Under the pieces are notes generated by a model. It was not told where the DNA came from and did no database searches. It was given only the letters and a program-made list of their open reading frames with translations. Below, in pieces: positions 1 through 10,764 of a DNA stretch of 64,000 nucleotides. Every line of letters begins with the position of its first letter. Position 1 is the first letter of the stretch. Location: the NCBI RefSeq assembly GCF_003597395.2, contig NC_133772.1, positions 146,473,429 through 146,537,428 of the forward strand. The letters run 5' to 3'. The position numbers were made by a program, and so were the translations under genes. Origin of the DNA: Chelonoidis abingdonii. Taxonomy: Eukaryota; Chordata; Testudines; Testudinidae.

Positions 1-338
1 GGCTCTAAGCCCAGAGCAGTGGAGTGCTAAGCAGTGACAACCAGGCTGAAAAGGAATGCTGGGATAAGTCCTATAACCCTGGAGGCCAATAAAAACGCTG
101 GTGAGTGTCCACACCTGATGACCCAGCGCTGCATCACCAGCGCTGGTCTCGCTCCACCGGAAGCAGACCCAGGTGTACAGCCAGCGCTGCAAACAGGGAG
201 TTGCAGCGCTGGCTGAGCTTTTAAGTGTAGAACCTGCTAATTGCAGCGCTGTAACCCCCTCACCAGCGCTGCAACTTGCAAGTGTAGACAAGGCCTCAGT
301 GTAATCAGCGCTCTGAAATTTCAAGTGTAGCCATACCC
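1..338 (+). mobile_element. Non-autonomous Harbinger-like MITE, AGCGCT-rich, right part
   Basis: The left end lies outside the window. The right end carries the terminal repeat that reads, on the minus strand, GGGTATGGCTACACTTG, and it is followed by TGA (339-341). The body holds about seven copies of the palindrome AGCGCT. It shares long stretches with the copy at 3411-4225 and its terminal repeat with 35824-36096. It interrupts the LTR that resumes at 342. Assignment to Harbinger rests on the 3-bp flanks and TIR style only. Confidence 0.6.
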
Positions 339-341
339 TGA

Positions 342-1299
342 GGCCTATTGTATTATGCAAAGTGTGGGCTATTAATGGTGGTTTGGAATCTTGATGACTC
401 CCATTAACAAGGACCATTGTCTGCAAATGGCTGTGTTTTACCTGTAAGTCTTCCTGTATAAGTGTGTGCTGGCAAGTGGGTAATGAAGTCTTGCAGTGAC
501 ATGTGATCATGTCACCTGAACTGGAACCATCTTTAACCTGGTGTCTTTCCAGGGGGGAGGGGGGGGCGGAAGAGAGGGACAAAAGGATTCCTGCCTTAAT
601 GCAAAAGATATATAAAAGAGTGGAACAGAAGAAAGAGGGGAGGAAACCATCATGAAGAATCCCCTAGCTACCACCTAATCTGAGACAAGAGCTGTACCAG
701 GGGAAAGATTGTGCCCAGCGCCTGGAAGGTGTCCAGTCTGAGGGAAAAAAACTTACTGAAGCATCTGTGAGGGTAAGATTATTTGTATTCAGTTTGATTA
801 GACATAGATTTGCTCATTTGATTTTATTTTGTTTGGTGACTTACTTTGTTCTGTCTGTTACTACTTGGAACCACTTAAAATCCTACTTTCTGTATTGAAA
901 TAAAATACTTTTTACTTATCAATTAACTCTGATATGTATTAATACCTGGGGAGCAAACAAATGTGCATCTCTCTCTATCAGTGTTATAGAAGGCGAACAA
1001 TTTATGAGTTTACCCTGCATAAGTTTATACAGGGTAAAACAGATTTATTTGGGTTTAGACTCCATTGGGAGTTGGGCATCTGAGTGCTAAAGACAAGCAC
1101 ACTTCTGTGAGCTTTTTCAGGTTAACCTGCAGCTTTGGGGCAAGTATTCAGACCCTGGATCTTTGTTGGAGCAGACGGGAGTGTCTGGCTCAGCAAGACA
1201 GGGTGCTGGAGTCCTGAGCTGGCAGAGAAAACAGGAACAGAGATAGTCTTGGCACATCAGGAGGCAGCTCACAGGGTTTCTTTGATCCAACCCATCACA
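342..1299 (+). repeat. LTR copy A (retroviral-type LTR, right part)
   Basis: This stretch aligns by eye with the LTR copy at 2868-3410: the shared blocks run from TATTAATGGTGG through GATCATGTCACCTGAACTGG to the purine-rich GGAGAGGAGG-like region. It has a TATA-like box (TATATAAAAG near 609-618), a polyadenylation signal AATAAA at 899-904 and ends CCCATCACA at 1291-1299, the usual CA terminus. Its left end is hidden by the MITE at 1-338. The retrovirus or gypsy superfamily cannot be decided without internal sequence. Confidence 0.6.
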
Positions 1300-1687
1300 A
1301 ACTTTACAAATCTTTGTGAAATTGAGGATTGGAAGTAGGAAAACATTTGGAACAAATGTAATGTTAAAAGTATTTTCCAGAGGGTACTGGTGGGAGGAGG
1401 TTCTCACACTTACTACTTTAAGGCCTATCTAATAATTGGATTGTAGCTTCATTTTTCTCAAGCTCTGCAAATGCTGTAAGCAATACTGACATCTAGTGGG
1501 AAAATGTATTATTCAAGCTCTTCAGGGCATTTATATAACGAACAAGTTTCTCAAATCAACTCAGAGCATTTCCTGGCAGTGAATGAGTTCCTGGGAGGAG
1601 TTATGCTTAGTACGAAATGCCATGTGACAACATTGTAACTGTTGTTGTTGTTGTAAAGGGAACATAAAGAACACTCTCAGAACATTT
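1300..1687. other. Unassigned sequence
   Basis: I see no gene, RNA or recognisable repeat here; only a short GTT run near 1640-1652. Confidence 0.4.
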
Positions 1688-1866
1688 TCATAGAATATCA
1701 GGGTTGGAAGGGACCTCAGGAGGTCATCTAGTCCAACCCCCTGCTCAAGGCAGGACCAATCCCCAGACAGATTTTTGCCCCAGATCCCTAAATGGCCCCC
1801 TCAAGGATTGAACTCTCAACCTTGGGTTTAGCAGGCCAATGCTCAAACCACTGAGCTATTCCTCTG
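1688..1866 (-). mobile_element. Tortoise PolIII/SINE (Cry-like), tRNA-derived head with CR1 tail
   Basis: Read on the minus strand it starts with a tRNA-like head and ends with a CR1 3' tail finishing in TTCTATGA. The A box is TAGCTCAGTGG (1848-1858) and the B box is GTTCAATCC (1805-1813), the internal RNA polymerase III promoter elements. The tail is the same 3' end as the CR1 LINE at 39690-40822, which fits the known model in which this SINE is copied by the CR1 machinery. It is intact at both ends and is the best lineage marker in the window, pointing to cryptodiran turtles. Confidence 0.85.
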
Positions 1867-1943
1867 TCTCTTTGTGGATTTGTGTGCAACATGGATTAGC
1901 ATGAGTTTCGTTGCATAATAAGCCAGGTACTTCTGAAGTATTT

Positions 1944-2186
1944 CAGGGCTGGCTCCAGGGTTTTTGCCGGCTTAAGCAGCAAAACTGGGTGGGGGGAAAA
2001 GCTGCAATTGCGATCAGCTCTACGCTGCCGCTTCAGTCTTCGGCGGCAATTCAGCAGCAGGTCCTCCGCTCCAAGAGGGAGTGAGGGACCCGCCACCAAA
2101 TTGCCGCTGAAAGCGGGTCCTGCTGCCCCTCTCTGTTGACCGCCCGAAGCACCTGCTTGCTGGGCTGGTGCCTGAAGCCAGCCCTG
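1944..2186. mobile_element. Non-autonomous hAT element (CAGGGC-GGCTCCAG termini)
   Basis: The ends are CAGGGCTGGCTCCAG and, inverted, CAGGGCTGGCTTCAG. The interior is GC-rich with GGCGGCAATT and CCGCTTCAG motifs shared with 10878-11095. The flanks AAGTATTT and AATATTTA resemble an 8-bp hAT target duplication altered by an indel. It has no coding capacity. Confidence 0.7.
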
Positions 2187-2194
2187 AATATTTA

Positions 2195-2867
2195 CATCTG
2201 GTATATTGACCAGTCAGATTACTGGAATAGTTCTATCGGTTGTTATGCTAAACCTACAAAAGACAAGAAGATTGTCATTTGGCTTCACTCTGTGCGTTGA
2301 TAGCTATGTACTATGATGGTTCTTTTCTTATGTTACAGTATGTCACGTTTGCTAATGTGGCATACTATATGAAACATATCCTCAGTAATTGTATCTGAAA
2401 AAGCTGTATTTTTTTAGTCTTGAAATTTAATAGTTTTGCAATGATTTGTTTCAAATGGAAACATTTACCAATCATTTACCTAGGAGTAATGTAGATGAAG
2501 GTTGACTGGCATCAGATGGTTTAATTTGCTTAATTTCTTTTCTGCCTAATCAAAGACTTCTTTTTTTAAAATATATCAGTCAATTCCTTTTAAGAGTTTA
2601 CAAAACCTAACCTACTGGAATCCGTTCAGTTTTTAACAAAGCAATAATTTACCCCCATTTATCACTTTTCTTTTTACAGAGATGAAAACAGAGATTGTTG
2701 CATTATATTGATTCATTGGATACAAAATCAGTTACTTTCAAGTCCAAGTTTATGAATGTATTCTTTTGGATTTACTGACTAATTCCTGATCCTAATTCAA
2801 TACCAAATGATTGTTCAGGACTAACAACTATGCATGATATATATAGATATTTGAGAGAAATATACAC
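2195..2867. other. Unassigned AT-rich sequence
   Basis: No gene or repeat could be recognised; the stretch is AT-rich with short T and A runs. Confidence 0.4.
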
Positions 2868-3410
2868 TGTGATGTTACAGTCTATATGACTTTATAAAAA
2901 TCTGCTAATGAGTGAATATAATGTAACTGGAATATGCTTCATGCAAAAGGTCTCTTGTAAGGTATCATTACAAAGCTTATAATCTACTGAGTGTGATGAT
3001 CCTATTTTTATAACGGTAACACACTTGTATCTGAAACTAGAAATATGAAATTAACTCTGAGGGCCTATTAATGGTGGTTTGGAATCTTGATGACTCCCAT
3101 TAACTAGGGCAATTGACTGGATGGCTCTGTTTGCAGGCAGGCCTTCCTTTGAGCTGGGAGGAATGAAGGTTTGAAGTCTTGGTGTGATCATGTCACCTGA
3201 ACTGGAATCCATCTTTAACCTGGTGTCTTTCCATTGAGAAGGAGGAGGTGGGAACCCAGAGAGGGACAAAGGATTCCTGCCTTATGCAAAAGATGTGTGT
3301 GTGTATATATATATATAGGGATGGAACAGAACAAAGTGAGGAGAGGAGCCATATAGACTGTAATGTCACACACGCACATGACTCATGTTTTCTTGGCTGG
3401 CAGGGACTAT
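2868..3410 (+). repeat. LTR copy B (left part)
   Basis: It begins TGTGATG and carries the same blocks as copy A (TATTAATGGTGGTTTGG at about 3065, GATCATGTCACCTGAACTGG at about 3186). A short TA run sits at 3306-3317. The MITE at 3411 interrupts or ends it; sequence after that MITE does not continue copy A, so the right half seems lost. Confidence 0.6.
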
Positions 3411-4225
3411 GGGTATGGCTACACTTACATTTGTACAGCGCTGGGAGTTACAGCTGTACAAAGACAGCTGTGTAGGGAAAGCGCTGCAGTGTGGCCACAT
3501 TTGCAGTGCTGTTCGGAGTGGTGCATTGTGGGCAGCTATCCCAGAGTTCAAGTGGCTGCAACGTGCTTTTCAAAACAGGGGGGTGGGGTGGAGTGTGACA
3601 GGGAGCGTGGGGTAGACAGAGAGAGAGGATTTTTGGAGCTGACACTGTTCTCAGCTCCCTGCCTTGCAAGTTCTAAGGACTGGAAGATACACAGCACCAA
3701 CCTTCAATCATTTTAAAAGTTTTGACCCTTCCCCCACCCGTCTCTTATTCACTAAATGCAAATTATGGACTCCTAAATAGCCTTCAGACCACATAAGCAG
3801 CTGCTCAACATGGACTCCCCTCCCCTCTCTCCTCAAGCAAACAGCTGTGAACATTCCAAAGCAATTCCCCTGCCTCAGCTCGCTTGCTTGCTGGAGCAAA
3901 GAGCAGCTGTGTTTGCTTTTTAGATAAGGAGCTGGGGAGCTCATAGTTCAGCCGTTCAGCTGTTCTTCTGGTTTGTTGTGAACAGGAATTCTGGGATACC
4001 TCTTAATACCCTGGAGGCCAATAAAAGCGCTTTTGGCAGCCACACTTGATGAGCAGCACTGCATCACCAGCGCTGGAATCATTACGCCCCAAGCAGACCA
4101 GGTGTACAGCCAGCACTGCAGCCAGGGAGTTGCAGCGCTGGCTGTGCTTTGCAAGTGTGGACACAGTGAGTTGCAGCGCTGGTGAGGGGGTTACAGCGCT
4201 GCAACTCTCCAGTGTTGCCAAGCCC
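3411..4225 (+). mobile_element. Non-autonomous Harbinger-like MITE, AGCGCT-rich, full length
   Basis: It starts GGGTATGGCTACACTTAC and ends with the diverged inverse, GGGCTTGGCAACACTGG on the minus strand. The flanks TAT (3408-3410) and TGA (4226-4228) suggest a decayed 3-bp duplication. Several AGCGCT palindromes lie near both ends. The right half matches 1-338 closely. No open reading frame in it resembles a transposase. Confidence 0.6.
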
Positions 4226-4228
4226 TGA

Positions 4229-4542
4229 GTGTTCCAACTAGGTAATACAGCCTTTACCTGTGTGAAGGAGTCTTGTATTTCACAATGTTCCTTTCAGCTG
4301 ATGAAGCAAAAGTATGGACTCTGAAAAGATTCCTAGCCAACCCTCCTCAGTTGAAAAGGCACTGACTGTATTGCTAGGAATGAATGTGATCAACATATAG
4401 AGAGAAAGGGGAGACGTGAAGAGGATCCATAGAAATGCATAAAGCAAAACAGTGAGCAGGTAGTTCTCATAAAGATTTCCACCAGGATGTCTTCTTTCAG
4501 GAGCAAATTATTTGATTACATTCATCAACAGTTCCCCAACTG
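4229..4542. other. Unassigned sequence left of the duplicated block
   Basis: Nothing recognisable was found between the MITE and the start of the repeated block at 4543. Confidence 0.35.
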
Positions 4543-5893
4543 TCACAGGTTCTTGCACCGGGTACAGGAGCGATAGTGATTTTGCTAATTATATTTTTGT
4601 CTTATTTTCACCTTCCTGTATTTATAGACAGATATAGCTATATCTAGACAAATAACTCAAATCACACTACAGAAAAGCAAAGGTCGGGTGGTAGGAAAGG
4701 ACAAGGAAAGACCTTTTAGAGGAACTAGTGCTATTTCCTTGTTGTGCAGTACAGAGGCAGCGCTAATAAGGGGGCAAACCTGAAAGGTGTTGAAAGTAAT
4801 GCCACCCTGCAGACACACCCCACCTGAGTGGTATGCATTTTCATGCCTTGTTACGTGCTCCTTTAGCTCCCTACATATCAGGTTGTCATGGATCCTCAGG
4901 ATTGGTGCTATGGCCCCAGCTTTGGAATGGTCTTTAGGAGGAACTCTTACAGTGTGCCAGACCCCAAAGGGTCTTGCTCTTCCTCCAGGGTAAGCCATGT
5001 AGACCTCCAGGCTTGCAGGCATCCTGCTAACAGTGCAGCATATTGAGGAAACTGAGGCACATATCAGCCTCACATAAATATTACAAAAAAATTGGCACTT
5101 TGTCACACAGCTGTATTTCGCTGAAATGACATTCACTGAACTGCCTCCTTTAGGAAGGGATGCTTTGCAATACAAATCAGCTAGTGAAATGAATAATGGG
5201 AACTCAGAAGAGTTTGCCAACTGGCTATAGGCAGTGAAGGTGATCCCAGCTGTGACACAGAACAATAGAAGATCTGACATTCCAGACTCACTGTCTGCTC
5301 ATCCATTCATTCCCTGTTCTCAAATAAGCTTCAGGAGGCATGCTGGGACTTGTCTTAATGTTAATGTACAGCAACAAATCTATTTATAATGCTATTGTAC
5401 TCTTATTCACATGAAAACAAAGCCGTAAGATGCTGCCACATAATTTTTGTGTGTGCAGACCATGTCTTGATGCTCAGGGAAGCCTACAGGCAGATAACCC
5501 AGAGAAATACTGATTTTAAAAGTCTCTTTCTCTAATCTAGTCTCTCTCTTTTTTTCCAATAATGTCATGGCTCAGTTGACATACTCAGGCATTACTCTAG
5601 CTTCCCACATACTGTGACCTGCTGTGACAAAGTTCCTCCTCTACCTTGGTGGGTCCTGCGCTTATTGGCAGATTTGATCACCTCAGTGATCTTCCCCTCT
5701 TGTAGAACCCACAGTCTGGGTCAGCTCCTCCTGTGTCTGATCAGGAGTTGGGAGGTTTAGGGGGGAACCCAGGCCCACCCTCTACTCCGGGTTCCAGCCC
5801 AGGGCCTATAGTCGGCGGTGTGGATCACAGCTGTCTATAGTCGCCGTCCTGTAACAGCTGCATGAGCTACAACTCCTGGGCTACTTCCCCATG
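4543..5893. repeat. Block copy 1 of a 1.35-kb exact-type duplication (partner 8746-10086)
   Basis: The sequence reappears 4203 bases downstream. The first roughly 1.2 kb look identical by eye, including the whole 624-base reading frame at 4657-5280. Differences are concentrated in the last 110 bases next to the N gap of copy 2. The left junction is CACAGGTTC in both copies, but copy 2 begins inside a LINE repeat unit. It may be an assembly false duplication (see findings). Confidence 0.9.
4657..5280 (-). other. Unexplained 207-codon open reading frame, copy 1
   Basis: An uninterrupted ATG-to-stop frame of 207 residues. The first 17 residues are hydrophobic (SDLLLFCVTAGITF), which could mimic a signal peptide, and cysteines are frequent in the middle. 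I recognise no family, catalytic motif or repeat-encoded domain. No splice sites or promoter can be argued for. It lies in a repeat-rich block and is carried unchanged by copy 2. It may be a chance frame; a functional gene is not claimed. Confidence 0.25.
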
Positions 5894-7150
5894 ACCTCCT
5901 CCAAACACCTTCTTTATCCTCACCACAGGACCTTCCTCCTGATGTCTGATAATGTTGTCTCCTAATCCTCCAGCAGTACACTCTCTCACTCTCAGCTTCT
6001 TGCTCCCAGCTCCTGTAATAAGCCTCTGTCCCCCAAATCTGGACCTTAGCATCCAAAATCTGGGTGCTTAACATGGAACTCCCCCAAGCTTATTACCAGC
6101 TTGGATCTTGATATCCTCGCTGCCACCAATCAGTGATTCTGAGCTTCTGATAACTCTCCTGGGTCTCCCCCAAACCTTTCTCTGGGGGGACCCCCAAGAC
6201 CACAGAAGCTCTGAGTCTTACTGGTAAGGGAAATATCCATTTTCCTTCCCCCTCCCTCTCCCACAAGACTTGCCTCTCTGGGCTAACTTGGGAGAGCTGA
6301 TGCAATCTCTTTACATCACAATACCAAGAAGCCTGTCCCCTTTCTTCCCAAGAAGCAACCCAAACATCAAGCCAGGAAACAGATGATCCTATCTCTCTTT
6401 CACCCTCCCACCAACTCCCTGGTGCTGCCGAGCTTTCCCTCCGTAGCTCTAACACAAGAGAATCCCCTCCCCAGAGAGAAAACTCTAACAAGTCTTAAAA
6501 GAAAAAACTTATATAAAAAGAAAGAAATACATAAGAATATAAACTCGCCAAGATGACATTGCAGGGCTATTGATTATAAGAAAATATGAATAAACAGTCT
6601 GATTCAAAAAGATAACCAATTTGAAACATTCCCAGCGATATACACACATGTAAATACAATATAAACCTATTGCTTCCTTTTATTTGTACTCCACACCTTG
6701 GTAACAGAAGGTAGAAAAGAAGCTTGGAGATAGAAAGAAAACCTCTTCTCTCATAGCCGAGAGAAAACAAACAGATCAGAACAAACAAACACCCCCAGAA
6801 GTTCCTCCTTCACCTTGAAAAATCCGGTTTTCCTGATTGGTCCTCTGGTCAGGTGTTTGGTTCCCTTTGTTGACCCTTACAGGTAAAGGAAATTAACCCT
6901 TAGCTATCTATTTATGACAGCTCCTCACTCACACTCCTTCTCCTCTGGCTCCTCCCTGCCTGACTGGAGTGAGCTCTTAACCCCTGATTAGCCTGCCTTG
7001 ATTGCGCTGCAGGTGTTCTAATTAAAGTACTATCTCTACTGCCTTCTAGAAAGATCTTAATTTGGCTCAGTGCCTTGATTAACCTGGAGGCAACTGTCAT
7101 TTGGTTACCAGGGTACTAGGATTTTGTTTAGCCTGGGGCTAACATACCCT
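5623..7150. repeat. Long LTR-like element, left and central part
   Basis: It starts TGTGACAAAG after CTGC (5619-5622). Its matching right end, CCCCATCACA followed by CTGC, is found at 10255-10268 after the array and the gap. TG...CA ends and a 4-bp duplication CTGC fit an LTR insertion of roughly 1.57 kb without the array. There is a TATATAAAA-like box near 6510. The LINE array interrupts it right after GCTAACATACC(C)TG. The superfamily is not known. Confidence 0.6.
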
Positions 7151-8745
7151 GTGCCCTAGGTGGGCCAGCTTGTACTCTGCCCTCGGTCCCAGGGCCCGCT
7201 GGGGATGTCAGTTGGCGGCTCCTTCATGGGGCCGTGAGCACGGGTGTGTCTGTGGCGACGGTTCACCCCCGTCCCCGACACCTGCCCTTTCTGTGGCGTG
7301 AAGGAGACTCTTGGCCCACGTTTACTTGGAGTGCGCGCGGTTGCAAGCCCTGTTCGGCTCCTCTGAAATATCTTTTTACGTTTCTGGTTGCATCTTTTCC
7401 CTCACCTTTTTATCTATGCACTCCCCATATCCGTGGCCCCACGAAGGTCGCGGGATCTCCTTCTCAACCCCTCTTGGCCTGGCCCTAACTCTGCCATCTA
7501 CAAACACCCGGGAGAGGAGGTTGGCCGACGGGACTTCCTGCGACTGTAGGGCCTATTTCGTTCCTCTCGTCTGTTCACGCATCCGGGCGGAGTTCCTTCT
7601 GGGCGGTCCGCTGGCTCCCTTGACGCCTTTGACGGAGCAGTGGGCGTTGTCCGGGTTCTCTGCTCGGTGTCCCCATACCGTCTCCCTTCAGTTTAGCCTC
7701 TGACCTCACTCCTGATCCGTTTTTTTCATTCGTGTCCACGTAATTATTTGGTATTCTAGCCCTGTGGATCCTCCCCTTAGGCTGGGGGAGGTCCTTTAGA
7801 AGTGGACGGCTTCGCCTCCCCACCCCTGGGATGCCAATGGCTAACATACCTGTGCCCCGGTGGGCCAGCTTGTACTCTGCCCTGGTCCGCGCGGCCCGCT
7901 GGGGTGTTCAGTTGGCCGGCTCCTGTCATGGGCCCGGGCACGGGTGTGTACTTGGCGCGGTTCACCCCCGTCCGCGAACCTGCCCTTTCTGTGGCGTGAA
8001 GGAACTCTTGGCGCACGTTTATTTGGAGTGCGCCAGGTGTGCAGCCCCTGTTCCGGCTCCTCCTGACTATCTTTTTACGTTTCTGTGTTGACTTTTCCCC
8101 TCACCTTTTTATCTATGCAACTCCCCATCCGTGGCCCGCGAGAAGTCGCGGGAATCTCCTTCTCAACCTCCTTTGGCCCCTGGCCAAACTAGCCATCTAC
8201 CACCCGGAAGAGGAGGTTGGCACGACGGGACTTCCTGCGACTGCTGGGCCTATTTCCGTTCCTCGTCTGTTCACGCATCCGGGCGGAGTTTTATCCTCTG
8301 GGCGGCGGTCCACTGGCTGCCTGACGCCTTTAGAGGAGCAGTGGCGTTGTCCGGGGTTCTCTGCTCAGGCGTCCCTATCCGGTTCCCTTAGTTTAGCCCT
8401 CTGAACTCACTCCATCCTGTTTTTTCATTCGTTGTTCCCCACGCTCGAATCACTTGGTGTTCTAGCCCTGTGGATCCTCCCCTTAGGCTGGGGGGAGGTC
8501 CTTTAGAATGGGCGGCCTCGCCCCACCCCCTGGTATGCCAATAGGCTAACATACCTGTGCCCCGTGGCCAGCTTGTACTCTGCCCTGGTCCCGCGGCCCT
8601 GGGATGTCAGTTGCGGCTCCTTCAGTGGGCCGTGAGCATCGGTTACTTGGCGCGGTTCACCCCCGTCGCCGACACCTGCCCTTTCTGTGGCGTGAAGAGA
8701 CCTTGGGCGGCAACCTGCTGACCCTCGTTTAATTGGAAGTGGCGC
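7151..8745 (+). repeat. Tandem array of LINE 3' ends (period about 703 bases, 2.3 units)
   Basis: Units begin just after GCTAACATAC-CTG at 7138, 7840 and 8545, giving periods of 702 and 705. Each unit ends near CACCCCTGGGATGCCAAT. Each encodes, with frame breaks, a C-terminal segment holding a CCHC pattern (CPFCGVKETLAHVYLEC), like the zinc-binding tail of RT proteins in Tx1-type L1-clade LINEs. The copies differ mainly by one-base insertions and deletions. The third unit is cut at 8746 by block copy 2. A fragment equal to a unit end lies at 10187-10207. Confidence 0.75.
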
Positions 8746-10086
8746 TCACAGGTTCTTGCACCGGGTACAGGAGCGATAGTGATTTTGCTAATTATATTTT
8801 TGTCTTATTTTCACCTTCCTGTATTTATAGACAGATATAGCTATATCTAGACAAATAACTCAAATCACACTACAGAAAAGCAAAGGTCGGGTGGTAGGAA
8901 AGGACAAGGAAAGACCTTTTAGAGGAACTAGTGCTATTTCCTTGTTGTGCAGTACAGAGGCAGCGCTAATAAGGGGGCAAACCTGAAAGGTGTTGAAAGT
9001 AATGCCACCCTGCAGACACACCCCACCTGAGTGGTATGCATTTTCATGCCTTGTTACGTGCTCCTTTAGCTCCCTACATATCAGGTTGTCATGGATCCTC
9101 AGGATTGGTGCTATGGCCCCAGCTTTGGAATGGTCTTTAGGAGGAACTCTTACAGTGTGCCAGACCCCAAAGGGTCTTGCTCTTCCTCCAGGGTAAGCCA
9201 TGTAGACCTCCAGGCTTGCAGGCATCCTGCTAACAGTGCAGCATATTGAGGAAACTGAGGCACATATCAGCCTCACATAAATATTACAAAAAAATTGGCA
9301 CTTTGTCACACAGCTGTATTTCGCTGAAATGACATTCACTGAACTGCCTCCTTTAGGAAGGGATGCTTTGCAATACAAATCAGCTAGTGAAATGAATAAT
9401 GGGAACTCAGAAGAGTTTGCCAACTGGCTATAGGCAGTGAAGGTGATCCCAGCTGTGACACAGAACAATAGAAGATCTGACATTCCAGACTCACTGTCTG
9501 CTCATCCATTCATTCCCTGTTCTCAAATAAGCTTCAGGAGGCATGCTGGGACTTGTCTTAATGTTAATGTACAGCAACAAATCTATTTATAATGCTATTG
9601 TACTCTTATTCACATGAAAACAAAGCCGTAAGATGCTGCCACATAATTTTTGTGTGTGCAGACCATGTCTTGATGCTCAGGGAAGCCTACAGGCAGATAA
9701 CCCAGAGAAATACTGATTTTAAAAGTCTCTTTCTCTAATCTAGTCTCTCTCTTTTTTTCCAATAATGTCATGGCTCAGTTGACATACTCAGGCATTACTC
9801 TAGCTTCCCACATACTGTGACCTGCTGTGACAAAGTTCCTCCTCTACCTTGGTGGGTCCTGCGCTTATTGGCAGATTTGATCACCTCAGTGATCTTCCCC
9901 TCTTGTAGAACCCACAGTCTGGGTCAGCTCCTCCTGTGTCTGATCAGGAGTTGGGAGGTTTAGGGGGGAACCCAGGCCCACCCTCTACTCCAGGTTCCAG
10001 ACCAGGGCCCTGTGGATCACAGCTGTCTATAGTGCCTCCTGTAACAGCTGCATGACAGCTACAACTCCCTGGGCTACTTCCCCATG
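8746..10086. repeat. Block copy 2 of the duplication, ending at an assembly gap
   Basis: Copy of 4543-5893 starting abruptly inside the third LINE unit. It includes the left 260 bases of the LTR (start 9826 = 5623 + 4203), then runs into 100 Ns. Small differences to copy 1 appear only in the last bases before the gap. Confidence 0.9.
8860..9483 (-). other. Unexplained 207-codon open reading frame, copy 2
   Basis: Residue-for-residue the same as the frame at 4657-5280. Full identity over 624 bases means either a very recent duplication or the same locus assembled twice; it is not independent support for coding function. Confidence 0.25.
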
Positions 10087-10186
10087 NNNNNNNNNNNNNN
10101 NNNNNNNNNNNNNNNNNNNNNNNNNNNNNNNNNNNNNNNNNNNNNNNNNNNNNNNNNNNNNNNNNNNNNNNNNNNNNNNNNNNNNN
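10087..10186. other. Assembly gap (100 N)
   Basis: Exactly 100 Ns, the usual placeholder for a gap of unknown length. It probably hides the centre of the LTR and part of the LINE array. Confidence 0.98.
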
Positions 10187-10264
10187 CCACCCCTGGGATG
10201 CCAATAGGCTAACATACCTGTTTCTCAGTACTTTACTGTAGCCATCTGGCCTTGCCCCATCACA
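10187..10264. repeat. End of a LINE array unit plus right end of the LTR begun at 5623
   Basis: CCACCCCTGGGATGCCAATAG is the end of an array unit. GCTAACATACCTG follows (10208-10220), and then sequence that is not array but runs to the LTR terminus CCCCATCACA (10255-10264). The next four bases, CTGC, repeat those before 5623 and 9826. Confidence 0.65.
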
Positions 10265-10764
10265 CTGCATACACAGATAACAGACTGCATTACTGAGATT
10301 AAAAAAAATGTCCAATTCCATATTCTGGGGTCATATTATAGTTGCTTACCAACACTATTTTATGCATGCCTGCTTAGGGTGGCTTTCAAGCACAGATCAC
10401 AATGAATATAATAATATGAATCACAATAAATATAATATCCAGCAAAATCTAAACTGTTAATTTGAGTGACGCTGCTATACAGATCATCATTGTACAGAAC
10501 AGGGAGGGAGATCTGAGGCTTGTCGGGAGGAGCTTCCAACATACAGGCCAGATTATGCATGCCACCTTTACTCATGGCCTGTAGAAATTTACTATGAGTC
10601 AGACTCTGATACACTTATGTTGGCTTAGTAGCATGTTACTCCATAAGTAAATGCATTGATTTTAGACAACTTGCTTTTGACTTTTTAAAAACATGTACTG
10701 TACTGTAGCCCAACCAGAAATTATGGGCCCAATGCAGTGATTACTGAGTGAAATTATATGGCCT
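10265..10764. other. Unassigned sequence
   Basis: No gene or known repeat seen. Confidence 0.35.

Noticed and set aside
1800..1866. A tRNA gene
   Set aside because: The A and B boxes belong to a SINE head; there is no acceptor-stem pairing and it continues into a CR1 tail.
7234..8404. Host genes encoding the CPFCGVKE protein
   Set aside because: The same sequence recurs in tandem with broken frames and resembles a LINE RT tail.
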